This document shows, piece by piece, positions 34,433 to 45,617 of a stretch of DNA of 64,000 nucleotides. The notes beneath the pieces are model-generated. The model was not told the origin of the DNA and ran no database searches. It saw only the letters and a list, made by a program, of their open reading frames with translations. How positions within the stretch are numbered: the first letter of the stretch is position 1; every line of letters begins with the position of its first letter. Origin of the DNA: Spartobacteria bacterium (GTDB lineage Bacteria; Verrucomicrobiota; Verrucomicrobiia; Chthoniobacterales; UBA6821). Location of the stretch: positions 55,050 to 119,049 of the forward strand of contig CANKWU010000002.1 of the NCBI GenBank assembly GCA_947487385.1, in the 5' to 3' direction. The position numbers and the translations under genes are program-made.

Positions 34433-35188
34433 GTGTCTGGAGTTCTTACTCACTTCAGCGTTGCTGCATGGGCGATAGCCTGTATAGCCGCCCTCTGTAT
34501 CGGGTTAACCAAAGCCGGCTTCAGTGGGTGCGGTTTGATTGCCGTTCTGCTGATGGCGGAGGTCCTGCCTGCCAAAGAGTCGACGGGCGCTGTCCTACCG
34601 ATGCTCATCGCCGCTGATCTCATGGCGATCGGGATTTATCGGAAACATGTGAACTGGAGAGTCCTTTTTGGACTTCTTCCGACGACGGTCATCGGACTTT
34701 TAATAGGTTGGTTTCTCATGCAAAGAATCCCCGATCATCTTTTCGGCCATTTCTTGGGATGGATGATTCTGGCCATGATGATCCTGGTCCTCTGGCAAAG
34801 GTTTGATCGGCGAATCCTCTCGGGGATTATGCATCATCCCGCGCTGGCTACCTTATCGGGATTCGCGGCGGGAGTCACCACGATGATGGCGAATGCAGGA
34901 GGACCCGCCATGACCTTCTACCTGCTTGCAAAGAATTTTGACAAAATGGCCTTTGTCGGAACCTGCGCTTGGTTTTTCTTTCTGACAAACCTGACCAAGG
35001 TTCCCCTCAGTTGGAATCTGGGCCTGATTACCACATCGTCGTTGATGTTGAATCTGGAACTTCTCCCCCCCGTGATTGCGGGAATGGTTCTGGGACGATA
35101 TTTGCTGGGAAAGATTGCCCAAGCCACCTTTGAGTGGCTGCTACTTGCTATGTCGACTGCCGCTGCCGTACGGATGATCCTAGCGTGA
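34433..35188 (+). CDS. TauE/SafE family membrane transporter
   Basis: Eight or so membrane helices over 251 residues. The family pattern GLTKAGFSGCGLIAVLLMAEVLPAKESTG and GFAAGVTTMMANAGGPAMTFYLLAK is characteristic of the sulfite/organosulfonate exporter family. GTG 34433 is the first start in frame after the preceding gene. Pairing with the START-like protein is suggestive of lipid- or thiol-related transport but unproven. It is followed by the T-rich repeat before dnaG. Confidence 0.87.
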   Translation: MSGVLTHFSVAAWAIACIAALCIGLTKAGFSGCGLIAVLLMAEVLPAKESTGAVLPMLIAADLMAIGIYRKHVNWRVLFGLLPTTVIGLLIGWFLMQRIPDHLFGHFLGWMILAMMILVLWQRFDRRILSGIMHHPALATLSGFAAGVTTMMANAGGPAMTFYLLAKNFDKMAFVGTCAWFFFLTNLTKVPLSWNLGLITTSSLMLNLELLPPVIAGMVLGRYLLGKIAQATFEWLLLAMSTAAAVRMILA

Positions 35189-35200
35189 TAGTGGGGTAAT

Positions 35201-35239
35201 CCTTTTTACATTTTCACCTTTTACCTTTTACCTTTTTTC
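35201..35239. repeat. 7-bp tandem repeat before dnaG
   Basis: The T-rich spacer contains ACCTTTT units repeated at 7-base spacing (35216-35237 region) and ends directly at the dnaG ATG. A purine-rich ribosome-binding site is absent. Confidence 0.6.
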
Positions 35240-37053
35240 ATGCCTCGTATCGCCGAAGAGAGTGTTCAGAAGGTCGCCGAGGCCAGCGATATCGTAGAGA
35301 TCATCGGCGGTTATTTCCCGTTGAAACGTGCGGGGACTAGCTTTCGGTGCCTCTGTCCCTTTCACAAGGAGAAGAGCCCCTCCTTTCATGTGAATCCATC
35401 TCGACAGACTTTCCACTGCTTCGGTTGTGGTGCCGGAGGTGGCGTCTTCCGATTTGTAATGGACTATGAGCACATCGATTTCCCCAGTGCTGTCCGCAAG
35501 CTTGCCCAGCGTGCGGGCATCGCGCTGATCGAGAACGATGATCCCGCCGAGCAATCAAGGCGTGATCATAGGAGTCGCCTTCTCCAACTCCACAAGGAGG
35601 CAGCGGAGTGGTTCCATCGTAACCTTCTGCGCAGTCGTGACGCCGAACACGCCCGCGCTTACTTAAAGAAGCGAGGGCTCACCAAGGAGATTGCCGTTGA
35701 GTGGCTGATTGGATTTGCGCCCAGCGGATGGGAGGCCCTACGCAATTGGGCCATGTCCAAGGGCTTCAGCCGTGAGGAATTGCTGACGAGTGGACTCCTC
35801 ACCTCCAAGGAGGGCGATACCCTGGGAGGGTATGACCGGTTCCGTGATCGGTTGATGTTCCCCATCCGCAACGACTATGGGGAAGTGGTCGCCTTCAGCG
35901 GTCGCATCCTCAGCGACAGTGACCGAGAAGCGAAATACGTGAACTCGCCGGAGACGCCGATCTTCTCCAAGGGACGAGTCCTCTTCGGCCTCGACAAGAG
36001 CAAACGACCGCTGATCGAGGCAGGGAGCGCCATTGTTCTGGAGGGACAGATCGATCTGATCTCCGCCTTTGAGCATGGGGTGAAGAATGTTGTGGCCCCT
36101 CAGGGAACAGCCTTCACACCCGAACAAGCACGCCTCCTAAGGCGCTTCGTGGATAAGGTAATTCTCTGCTTCGATTCGGACAATGCCGGCCAGAATGCCG
36201 TGGAGAAATCCCTTCCAGCCCTCCTGAACGCGGGACTTGCCGCTCTGGTCGCGAAGCTTCCACCCGGAGAAGATCCCGACTCTCTCATCCGTGGAAAAGG
36301 AGTGGAGATTTTCACGGAGAAAATCTCGGGAGCCAAGGACTTCTTCGATCATACAATCGATCGGGCAGAGGAATCGGCTGGAGGAAGTCTAGGCCCAAGA
36401 GAGAAGGCCATGGTGGCTCAGCGCCTTGGGGGATTCCTGGCCCTTTTAACCGACACGGCCCTCAGAGAGACCACGACGACTCATGTCGCCGTCAGATTAG
36501 GAATTTCCGAGTCGGCCCTCCGTGAAGCCGCTCTTCGCAATGCCATTTCATTACCTGAACACGAGGCATCGGGCGTAACGGCAATTTCTCAGCGAGGCTA
36601 CTCACCAGTTTCGGCGTCCACAGAGCTCATCTGCGGGCTGGCACTGCTTTCCAAAGAGGCTCGGGAGTGGATCTCTTCGGAGAGTTCCTTCCGTGTGGAG
36701 GAGTTGGATCCGGAACTGGCTCTTTTACATGAACTTCTTCCTCCACTTCAGGGGGTCGAGAACCTTTCCCCCTCCATCGTGCTGGCCTTGATCCCCACCT
36801 CGCTTCAACCCCTTGTCAGTGGATGGGAATTGGAGAAGTTGCCCTCTTCGCCTCTGTTGGCGATCCAGGATGCAATCCGCAACCTGCGGATGATCGATCT
36901 AAAGAAAAAACAACAAACCGCGACGCTCTTACTGAGAAAGCCAAGCCTTGAAACCGCTCAAATGATCTCTGTCCAGAAAGAGATACTTGACCTTCAGCTT
37001 AAGATAAACGATCTTTCCGCGCCCCGAGCGACATCGGTACCAACTGTTCTACG

Positions 37054-37057
<4 letters not shown>
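35240..37057 (+). CDS. dnaG: DNA primase
   Basis: Makes RNA primers for DNA replication at the fork with DnaB. The zinc-binding domain is visible: [11 protein letters not shown] near residue 38 and [10 protein letters not shown] near residue 58. The RNA polymerase/TOPRIM core has LEGQIDLI followed by [10 protein letters not shown] with metal-binding acidic residues. The C-terminal helicase-binding domain occupies about residues 440-605. The usual EGYMD reads EGQID. The length is normal. Its stop overlaps the rpoD TTG start (TTGA), suggesting translational coupling. The dnaG-rpoD order is the classical macromolecular synthesis arrangement, here without rpsU. Confidence 0.95.
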
Positions 37058-39189
<2,132 letters not shown>

Positions 39190-39218
39190 GGCGGCCATTC
39201 AGTAAATTCCGTCAAATG

Positions 39219-39249
39219 GAGGGCGTTTCTAACGCACTCTTTTTCTTTT
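39219..39249 (+). terminator. Rho-independent terminator after rpoD
   Basis: GAGGGCGTT and AACGCACTC form a nine-position stem with one mismatch and a three-base loop, followed by TTTTTCTTTT. It ends the dnaG-rpoD unit 30 bases after the rpoD stop. Confidence 0.8.
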
Positions 39250-39292
39250 GCAACCACCGGGCAGTTTCGGTGTTAATCTTACGAAGCTATCT

Positions 39293-39676
39293 ATGGATAT
39301 GAACTCTAACAGCCAGCCAGACAATCTGAACGAACGAGATCGACTGGAAGAAGTTCTCCTAAACGTTTCTCTTGAAGATCCTCTCTGGAAACTTCTCTCA
39401 GCTGATGCGAAAGCTCATCCTGTAGCACCTTCACCCTGGTTTGCCGCGCAAACGGTTGCTAAGGCCAAAAAGCGTGGACAATGGAACATCAAAGCATTGC
39501 TTTTCCGCTGGCTCCTTCCCATTCCTCTTGCAGGATTGGCATCAGCTGCACTGCTGCTTTTTCACGGAACCGGGTCTCAAGGTCTTCTGAGCTCTGATAA
39601 GGCACGGGCCTATTCCTATGTGTCCTCGGATTCGGATTTTGAGCTGCACATGGATCTTCTCTCCTCAAGGGATTAG
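39293..39676 (+). CDS. Small single-pass membrane protein of unknown function
   Basis: A 127-residue unknown. The first 75 residues are acidic-polar (NERDRLEEVLLNVSLEDPLWKLL), then one membrane helix (LFRWLLPIPLAGLASAALLLF), then a short polar tail ending SSRD. The topology resembles anti-sigma factors or small regulatory membrane proteins that keep a short cytoplasmic domain. It follows rpoD, but no sigma-factor partner gene is adjacent. The start is ATG 39293; a TTG at 39248 would include part of the terminator. Confidence 0.55.
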   Translation: MDMNSNSQPDNLNERDRLEEVLLNVSLEDPLWKLLSADAKAHPVAPSPWFAAQTVAKAKKRGQWNIKALLFRWLLPIPLAGLASAALLLFHGTGSQGLLSSDKARAYSYVSSDSDFELHMDLLSSRD

Positions 39677-39716
39677 GAATTTTCTACCAGAAATAAGAAT
39701 CTCTTATCCTTTCTAC

Positions 39717-40322
39717 TTAATCCCCCACGGTCACAGGGGTGTTAAGTCCAACGTTGGAGTAGATGATCTGAGCCATCTCCACAGGCAGACGAATGCATCC
39801 GTGAGAGGCCGGGTATCCCGGCAGGATGCCGGCATGCATGCCGACTCCTTGTGGGGTTAGCCTTAGAAAGAACTTCATCGGCGCACCGCTGAAGCGGGTG
39901 CCGCTGGGAGCAGCATCATGCTTACTGCTGACACCGGAGCGAATGACCTGTCCAGAACCATTAACAAAGCTGCCATAGAGGGAGGAATGATGATTAGGAT
40001 CCTTTTCGAGCACGGAGAAACTTCCTTTCGGCGTCCAGCCGTTGCGCCGTCCCGAGGAGATGGGGGAATCAATAGCCACCTTCCCCCCGACCAGCAAATA
40101 GGCACGCTGTTTGGAGAGAGAGATCACAATGGCCAGAGGCTGAGTCGACGCATTCAAGAGTGTCGCTTTGTTGACCTTCCCCGGCTCTTGGATTGAGATG
40201 AGTTCCGAAGCCGGCTTCATGGCTCTGTATTCCATCTTTCTGGGTTCTGATCCAGAGAGGTTGGCACAGAGTATTCCGGCAAACATCATTGCCGTGCAAT
40301 GAATCAATCGGATGGCATTCAT
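39717..40322 (-). CDS. L,D-transpeptidase (YkuD family)
   Basis: Cross-links peptidoglycan stems or attaches proteins to it. The catalytic motif SHGCIRLPVEMAQI (His and Cys) is near residue 177, preceded by a beta-rich domain with AIVISLSKQRAYLLVGGK and PISSGRRNGWTPKGSF, typical of YkuD. The N-terminus has a hydrophobic segment (HCTAMMFAGILCANLSG) consistent with a signal peptide. No LysM or other peptidoglycan-binding domain is seen. It converges on the small membrane protein gene and is divergent from hemW. Confidence 0.9.
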   Translation of the reverse strand: MNAIRLIHCTAMMFAGILCANLSGSEPRKMEYRAMKPASELISIQEPGKVNKATLLNASTQPLAIVISLSKQRAYLLVGGKVAIDSPISSGRRNGWTPKGSFSVLEKDPNHHSSLYGSFVNGSGQVIRSGVSSKHDAAPSGTRFSGAPMKFFLRLTPQGVGMHAGILPGYPASHGCIRLPVEMAQIIYSNVGLNTPVTVGD

Positions 40323-40472
40323 GGATTGAGAAGTTGCAAGGGGAAGGAGTAAACAGTGCCAACAAGGCGTACTCTTAAGTTAACATCAGGATGCACTGGA
40401 CGCGATTACTTCCTGATCAACCCACAGATCCTTGAGGTAATCTCATGAATCCGTTTCAATCCTAGGAGCCGC

Positions 40473-41564
40473 ATGATCGAGCATCTCTACATCCACATCC
40501 CCTTCTGTCCGAACATCTGCCCTTACTGTGCGTTTTACAAGGAATCGGCTGGACGGGAGCGGGTCGAAACTTTCCTGGATGCCTTGTTACTGGAGACGGA
40601 GCACTGGTCATTACGATTGAAACCCAAGACTGTTTTTTTTGGTGGAGGGACGCCGAGCGCTCTTTCGATTTCACAATTCGAGAAGCTTCTGGGAGGCCTC
40701 AGGTCCCAGCTCGACCTGAGCAATCTCGAGGAATGGACCATTGAGATGAATCCCGCAACCGTTGCTGCGGACAAAGCCGCCCTGTTGAAGGATTTCGGGA
40801 TCAACCGCATCAGCATGGGCGTTCAGTCTTGGGATGATGCTGTGCTGAAGTCGCTCGGACGAACGCACGACGCAGACAAGGCGGAGGAATCGTTTCAGGT
40901 TCTACGGGATGCTGGTTTCGATAATGTCTCCATCGACCTCATCTTCGGGGTGCCGGGGCAATCCTTGAAATCATGGAGAGAGACCTTGGAAAGAAGCCTC
41001 AGCCTAGCCCCGGAACATCTCTCCGCCTACGGCCTCACCTACGAAGAGGATACCGAGTTTTTCCAGAAGCTGGGACGAGGGGAAATGGCTCCCGACGAGG
41101 GGTTGGAGGCTGACCAGTTCGAACTGACTGCCGAGCTCTTGGGCAACGCAGGATACGCGCAGTATGAGGTCTCCAATTACGCCCTCGCAGGGCAGGAATC
41201 GATACATAATTCTGCTTACTGGAGAGGTTACGATTACATAGGCTTGGGCCCGAGTGCCTTCTCCACGGTGGGATCAAAGCGTTGGCGCAACATCCGGGAT
41301 ACAGGAGTCTATAGCGAAAGCACCATGACTGGTAGGACGGCAGTGGATTTCGAGGAGGAGGTTTCCGACAGAATAAAGGCTGGAGAGAGGGCTGCTTTCG
41401 GGATGAGAACCAATACTGGATTACCATTTTCGGAATCCTCATCTTGGGAAAACGAACTCAGGAAAGCTGCCGGAGAAGGACTTGTGATCGTTGAAAGGGA
41501 CCGGTGGTTGCTCACAGCCAAAGGACGACTTCTTGCTGATATGGTAGCGGAGATCTTCGTATGA
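40473..41564 (+). CDS. hemW: Radical SAM heme chaperone HemW
   Basis: Radical SAM protein of the HemW group, which binds heme and delivers it to respiratory enzymes (formerly described as a coproporphyrinogen III oxidase-like protein). The [4Fe-4S] motif is CPNICPYC at residues 12-19. The next residues are AF, where HemW proteins often have DF. FGGGTPSALS and the AYGLTYEEDTEF segment are family-typical, and the C-terminal YIGLGPSAFS fits HemW rather than HemN. It overlaps the following flavoenzyme gene by four bases, and cydAB, a heme-containing oxidase, follows 1.2 kb later. Confidence 0.88.
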   Translation: MIEHLYIHIPFCPNICPYCAFYKESAGRERVETFLDALLLETEHWSLRLKPKTVFFGGGTPSALSISQFEKLLGGLRSQLDLSNLEEWTIEMNPATVAADKAALLKDFGINRISMGVQSWDDAVLKSLGRTHDADKAEESFQVLRDAGFDNVSIDLIFGVPGQSLKSWRETLERSLSLAPEHLSAYGLTYEEDTEFFQKLGRGEMAPDEGLEADQFELTAELLGNAGYAQYEVSNYALAGQESIHNSAYWRGYDYIGLGPSAFSTVGSKRWRNIRDTGVYSESTMTGRTAVDFEEEVSDRIKAGERAAFGMRTNTGLPFSESSSWENELRKAAGEGLVIVERDRWLLTAKGRLLADMVAEIFV

Positions 41565-42676
41565 AAATCTTCGACCTCATCGTCATCGGGGCGGGTCCCG
41601 CTGGCAGCACCTGCGCGACACTCTGTGCCGATGCCGGCCAACGAGTGCTCCTTCTGGAGGCTTCCCGTTTTCCAAGGGACAAGGTCTGTGGAGATTGTCT
41701 GAATCCAGCTTCGTGGCCGGTTTTAGAGCGTCTGGCCCTTACGGAGCGAGTCCGGGGACTCCCCTCCACGTCTCCGGAGAAGATCCGGTTTTCGGTTGCC
41801 TCTGCCGGATCAAGGGAAATTCCGATCCCTGCATCGAAGATCGCTTCTTCCGAACTGGTGGTTCGGCGCCGTGATCTGGATGAGCTACTGGCTGATCGTG
41901 CCGTCGAGGCGGGAGCCCTCTTCCAGGACGGATCACCGGTTACCGCCTTGCACCGTACCGCAGGTTTCCCCGGGACCCCGGCTGGATGGGAGGTCATTAC
42001 CTCCTCTGGAGATCGCCTCCTTGGCAAGCACATCGTTGCGGCTGATGGTCGAAACTCGGTAACGGCCCGCTTCTTGGGGATGCACGCCGCAAGAAGTCAC
42101 AATGGAAGAATAGGTATCCAGAACCATATCCCCCACCCCGCAGGATATGATGGGTCATTGGAAATGAGGATCTATCGGCATGGCTACGGAGGACTGGCTG
42201 ATCTTGGAAATGGACTGGCTAATCTTTGCTTAGTAGCCAATGCAGGAGAGATGAAGGAGCTTCGGAAGGAAGCCGAGATTCATTATGGCCTTTCTCCCGC
42301 ATGCGCTTGGCGAAGCATCACCCCGATTTCCAGGGCAACAGCTCGTCATGTCGCCCGTGATGGCGTTTTTCTTTGTGGTGATGCGGCCCGTGTCGTGGAG
42401 CCCTTCACGGGAGAAGGAATCTCCTATGCGTTGAGGAGTGGGGCTCTTCTAGCCGACATCCTGAACTCCTGCAAATTCGGCTCCAAAATGGAACTGAAGC
42501 CTCGGGAGGAGCTTTATAGAAAGGCTCATCGGGATCTTTATCGGAATGGACTTTTCGTGAATCGTTTAACCTGCCTCCTCTCCGAACACCCTAAGTTAGC
42601 CCACACATTGAGTCCCATACTGCTTAAGTACCCTTGGGCGCTTTCCTTTCTAACCAGTAAAGTAATTACAATGTAG
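41561..42676 (+). CDS. FAD-dependent oxidoreductase (geranylgeranyl reductase-like)
   Basis: Flavoprotein of the geranylgeranyl reductase/halogenase-like group. The N-terminal FAD motif IVIGAGPAGSTCA is followed by LLLEASRFPRDKVCGDCLNP, a cysteine-rich segment common in this group. A second FAD segment, GVFLCGDAARVVEPFTGEGISYAL, is near residue 275. The length of 371 fits. Likely substrates are polyprenyl or lipid double bonds, possibly a quinone or membrane lipid tail, but this is family inference. Translation is coupled to hemW by the ATGA overlap. Confidence 0.86.
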   Translation: MKIFDLIVIGAGPAGSTCATLCADAGQRVLLLEASRFPRDKVCGDCLNPASWPVLERLALTERVRGLPSTSPEKIRFSVASAGSREIPIPASKIASSELVVRRRDLDELLADRAVEAGALFQDGSPVTALHRTAGFPGTPAGWEVITSSGDRLLGKHIVAADGRNSVTARFLGMHAARSHNGRIGIQNHIPHPAGYDGSLEMRIYRHGYGGLADLGNGLANLCLVANAGEMKELRKEAEIHYGLSPACAWRSITPISRATARHVARDGVFLCGDAARVVEPFTGEGISYALRSGALLADILNSCKFGSKMELKPREELYRKAHRDLYRNGLFVNRLTCLLSEHPKLAHTLSPILLKYPWALSFLTSKVITM

Positions 42677-42757
42677 TACAATAGCGCTTCTTGTTCTTGA
42701 TTTCTTTATTGAACAGCCAAGTGTTTACCCTTTTGATATCAAAGCACTACTTCATCC

Positions 42758-44296
42758 ATGTCCGTAGAAATCCTCTCCCGCATCCAGTTCGCCCTGACGG
42801 TCTCCTTCCATTTCCTCTATCCACCGATGACCATCGGCTTGGGAATGCTTCTGGTGATCATGGAGGGTCTTTACCTGAAGACCAAGGATCCCCTCTTCCA
42901 TCAACTTGCCCATTTCTGGACAAGAATCTTCGGACTGATTTTTGCCATTGGCGTCGCCACAGGAATCGTCATGGAGTTTGAGTTCGGGACGAATTGGGCC
43001 GCCTACTCACGCTTTGTCGGTGATATTTTCGGGAGTGCTCTTGCTGCTGAGGGCATCTTTGCCTTTTTCCTCGAGTCAGGCTTCCTGGCCCTGCTTCTCT
43101 TTGGCTGGGACAAAGTTGGGCCGAAAATGCACTTCTTCGCGACCTGCATGGTTTGTCTCGGTTCCCATTTCAGTGCGGTCTGGATCTTGATCGCCAACTC
43201 CTGGATGCAGACACCTGCCGGATTCCATCTTGAGAGGATCACCGGCACGCTCCACACACGTCTTCCCGATAGCTACATCGTTCAGACCTCTGACTTGGGT
43301 CATGTTCGAGCGGTCGTTGATAATTTCTGGGCCATGATTGGCAATCCATCCTCCCTGAATCGCATCCTTCACGTGGTCTTCGGCTCTTGGCTTGTCGGTG
43401 CATTCCTTGTCATGAGTATCTGTGCTTGGTACCTTCTCAAAGGGCGCTTTACGACCTTTGCCCGCACCTCGATGACAGTGGCGGTTTGCTTCGCTGCATT
43501 CACGACGGTTCTCCAGTCGATTAGCGCCGATGCCACCGCCCGCGGCGTCGTTCGCAGCCAACCGATCAAACTCGCTTCCATGGAAGGTGTCTACCAGACC
43601 CATGATTACACACCCATGACTCTTTTTGGATGGGTCGACACCAAGAACCAGACCGTCCATGGCCCTCAAATCCCGGCACTCCTGAGCTTCCTTTGCTTCC
43701 ATAATTTTAAGCAACCTGTGCAGGGACTCCTTTCGATGCCGAGCGATGAGTTCCTTGCCGCACGCCATCCCGGACTTTCGACCGAAAAGCTCGCCGAGAT
43801 TAGGCCAACTTACTGGCCTATCGTCGGGGCTGTCTTCCAGACCTACCATCTCATGATCGGCCTCGGATCGGCAGTCTTCGGCCTCTCCTTCCTCGCACTG
43901 ACTCTTCTCTGGAGGGGCTGGCTCTTCAAGGCCGATAATCCCCTTATTCGGCCGCTTCTATGGATCTATGTTTTTGCAGTAGCTGCACCTCAGATCTGCA
44001 TGCAGTCAGGCTGGTTCACTGCCGAAATGGGACGTCAGCCCTGGATCGTCTACAACATGCTCAAGACCTCCGATGGCATCTCACGAGCTGTCCATGCCAA
44101 CCAAGTGGTCTTCTCGATCATCCTCTTTGCCCTGATTTACATCCTTCTCTTCATCACCTTCATTTATTTGCTAAACCGAAAGATTCAGCATGGTCCAGAT
44201 GACGATCAGGATCATCACACCAAGGCTCCCGGAGTGAACGAAGCAATCGCTGCGGGCCTCTTTAGCAAGAAAGGCCGCGCATCCAGTCAGGAGTAA
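42758..44296 (+). CDS. cydA: Cytochrome bd oxidase subunit I
   Basis: Quinol-oxidising subunit of the high-affinity bd terminal oxidase. Nine or so helices are present, with haem-ligand His18 in [13 protein letters not shown], then the [15 protein letters not shown] segment and [11 protein letters not shown] in the later part. The quinol-binding (Q) loop between residues 250 and 360 seems shorter than that of E. coli. The length of 512 is typical. cydB follows after 19 bases. No cydX-like small ORF is seen between or just after the two genes. Confidence 0.95.
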   Translation: MSVEILSRIQFALTVSFHFLYPPMTIGLGMLLVIMEGLYLKTKDPLFHQLAHFWTRIFGLIFAIGVATGIVMEFEFGTNWAAYSRFVGDIFGSALAAEGIFAFFLESGFLALLLFGWDKVGPKMHFFATCMVCLGSHFSAVWILIANSWMQTPAGFHLERITGTLHTRLPDSYIVQTSDLGHVRAVVDNFWAMIGNPSSLNRILHVVFGSWLVGAFLVMSICAWYLLKGRFTTFARTSMTVAVCFAAFTTVLQSISADATARGVVRSQPIKLASMEGVYQTHDYTPMTLFGWVDTKNQTVHGPQIPALLSFLCFHNFKQPVQGLLSMPSDEFLAARHPGLSTEKLAEIRPTYWPIVGAVFQTYHLMIGLGSAVFGLSFLALTLLWRGWLFKADNPLIRPLLWIYVFAVAAPQICMQSGWFTAEMGRQPWIVYNMLKTSDGISRAVHANQVVFSIILFALIYILLFITFIYLLNRKIQHGPDDDQDHHTKAPGVNEAIAAGLFSKKGRASSQE

Positions 44297-44315
44297 ACGC
44301 TTCCCCCTCCAAGCC

Positions 44316-45353
44316 ATGCATCATCTCTCCCAAATTCTGAACCTAAATATTATCTGGTTCATCCTTGTCGGCATTCTCTTCACTGGATACGCGATTCTGG
44401 ATGGATTTGATTTTGGAGTTGGAATCCTCCATCTCTTTGTCAAGAAAGACGAGGATCGACGCATTCTCCTGAACTCCATCGGCCCCGTCTGGGATGGAAA
44501 CGAAGTCTGGCTCGTGACTGGAGGCGGTGCACTTTTCGCCGCATTCCCCGGTGCCTATGCCACCGTCTTCTCAGGTTTCTATGACGCGTTCATGCTCCTG
44601 CTGGTGGCTCTTATCTTTCGTGCTGTGGCGATCGAGTTCCGCAGCAAGGAACCTGGGCGCACATGGAGGAATACCTGGGATATCGCCTTCAGTATCGCCA
44701 GCTTTCTAGCCGCCCTCCTGATCGGTGTCGCCTTGGGAAATATCACCCGCGGCATTCCTCTCGATAAGCAGGGAGATTTCACCGGCACATTCCTCGGACT
44801 GCTCAACCCCTACTCCCTTCTCTTGGGAGTCACGGTGGTTGTCCTCTTTGCGATGCATGGAGCCATCTTCCTTGTTCTCAAGACCGAAGGTGAACTCCAG
44901 GCCATGATCAAGGGATGGGTACCACGCCTGATTGCTCTCTTTCTTACGCTCTTCCTAACCTTTAATATAGCTACTTTCTTCGAATGTCCTGATCTTGTGG
45001 CTGTCATGCTGACCCGACCCTACGGATTCATTATCCTTGGACTGGATATCCTAGCGGCTATTTCCATCGGTCTCATGACGGCCAAGGGTTACGAGTTCGG
45101 CTCCTTCCTCATGTCCTCTCTTACCATGATCCTGCTCATGGCCGTTCTGGGCATCTCCTACTTCCCTCACATCGTCATGTCGGCACCCAATCCGGGCAAC
45201 AGTCTCACGATTTACAACTGCGCTTCATCCCACAAGACGTTAGGCTATATGTTCATCATTGCCTGCATCGGCGTCCCTATTGTCCTAGCCTATACTGTCA
45301 GCATTTACTGGATCTTCCGAGGCAAGACCCGTCTAGGCCACGTAAGCTATTAA
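44316..45353 (+). CDS. cydB: Cytochrome bd oxidase subunit II
   Basis: Partner of CydA in the bd oxidase. The N-terminus has GYAILDGFDFGVGILH, the diagnostic CydB motif, followed by WDGNEVWLVTGGGALFAAFP. Eight hydrophobic helices follow. The length of 345 is slightly short but complete. It is the last gene of cydAB; the spacer after it has A-rich and T-rich stretches that are partly complementary but no strong terminator. Confidence 0.94.
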   Translation: MHHLSQILNLNIIWFILVGILFTGYAILDGFDFGVGILHLFVKKDEDRRILLNSIGPVWDGNEVWLVTGGGALFAAFPGAYATVFSGFYDAFMLLLVALIFRAVAIEFRSKEPGRTWRNTWDIAFSIASFLAALLIGVALGNITRGIPLDKQGDFTGTFLGLLNPYSLLLGVTVVVLFAMHGAIFLVLKTEGELQAMIKGWVPRLIALFLTLFLTFNIATFFECPDLVAVMLTRPYGFIILGLDILAAISIGLMTAKGYEFGSFLMSSLTMILLMAVLGISYFPHIVMSAPNPGNSLTIYNCASSHKTLGYMFIIACIGVPIVLAYTVSIYWIFRGKTRLGHVSY

Positions 45354-45395
45354 AGTAAAAGGTGCAAAAGTGAGATGATGGAAAAGTTGAATTCA

Positions 45396-45422
45396 TTGAC
45401 AGTGGCTCAACCTTTTTACTGT
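45396..45422 (+). promoter_or_regulatory. Candidate promoter of the tRNA-Leu gene
   Basis: A perfect TTGACA (-35 consensus) at 45396-45401 is followed 15 bases later by TACTGT (45417-45422), a partial -10 match. Transcription would begin a few bases before the tRNA at 45437. The short spacing lowers confidence. Confidence 0.35.
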
Positions 45423-45436
45423 TTACATTTTTTCTC

Positions 45437-45509
45437 GGCGGTGTAGTCCAATGGCAGAGACAAGCGACTTAAAATCGCTCCAGTGTGGGTTCGAGTCCCA
45501 CCACCGCTA
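45437..45509 (+). tRNA. tRNA-Leu-type (TAA anticodon) with short variable loop
   Basis: A cloverleaf folds cleanly. The acceptor is GGCGGTG (45437-45443) with CACCGCT (45502-45508), including a G-T first pair. The D-arm is GTC/GAC, and the anticodon stem AGCGA/TCGCT closes loop CTTAAAA with TAA at 45470-45472. The T-arm is GTGGG/CCCAC with loop TTCGAGT, and the discriminator is A45509. The loop context and A73 suit leucine. The variable region is only CCAGT (five bases), although leucine tRNAs normally carry a long variable arm. The 3' CCA is not encoded, unlike the tRNA-Asn gene. Confidence 0.8.
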
Positions 45510-45617
45510 GTTGTTTTCTTCCTTTCCGATTGAAGATTGTATGAGAAGCGGCGAATTATCTTGTGAGATATTTTACTTCGCATACTGGGTAGTCGTAGTA
45601 CACTTATCGCATTGCTT

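Noticed and set aside
20215-35239. Possible CRISPR arrays suggested by repeated spacer words
   Set aside because: Units are 7-10 bases with no spacers of constant length and no cas genes nearby.
43076-43849. Minus-strand frame of 257 codons opposite cydA
   Set aside because: CydA motifs cover this region and the antisense product has no recognisable pattern.
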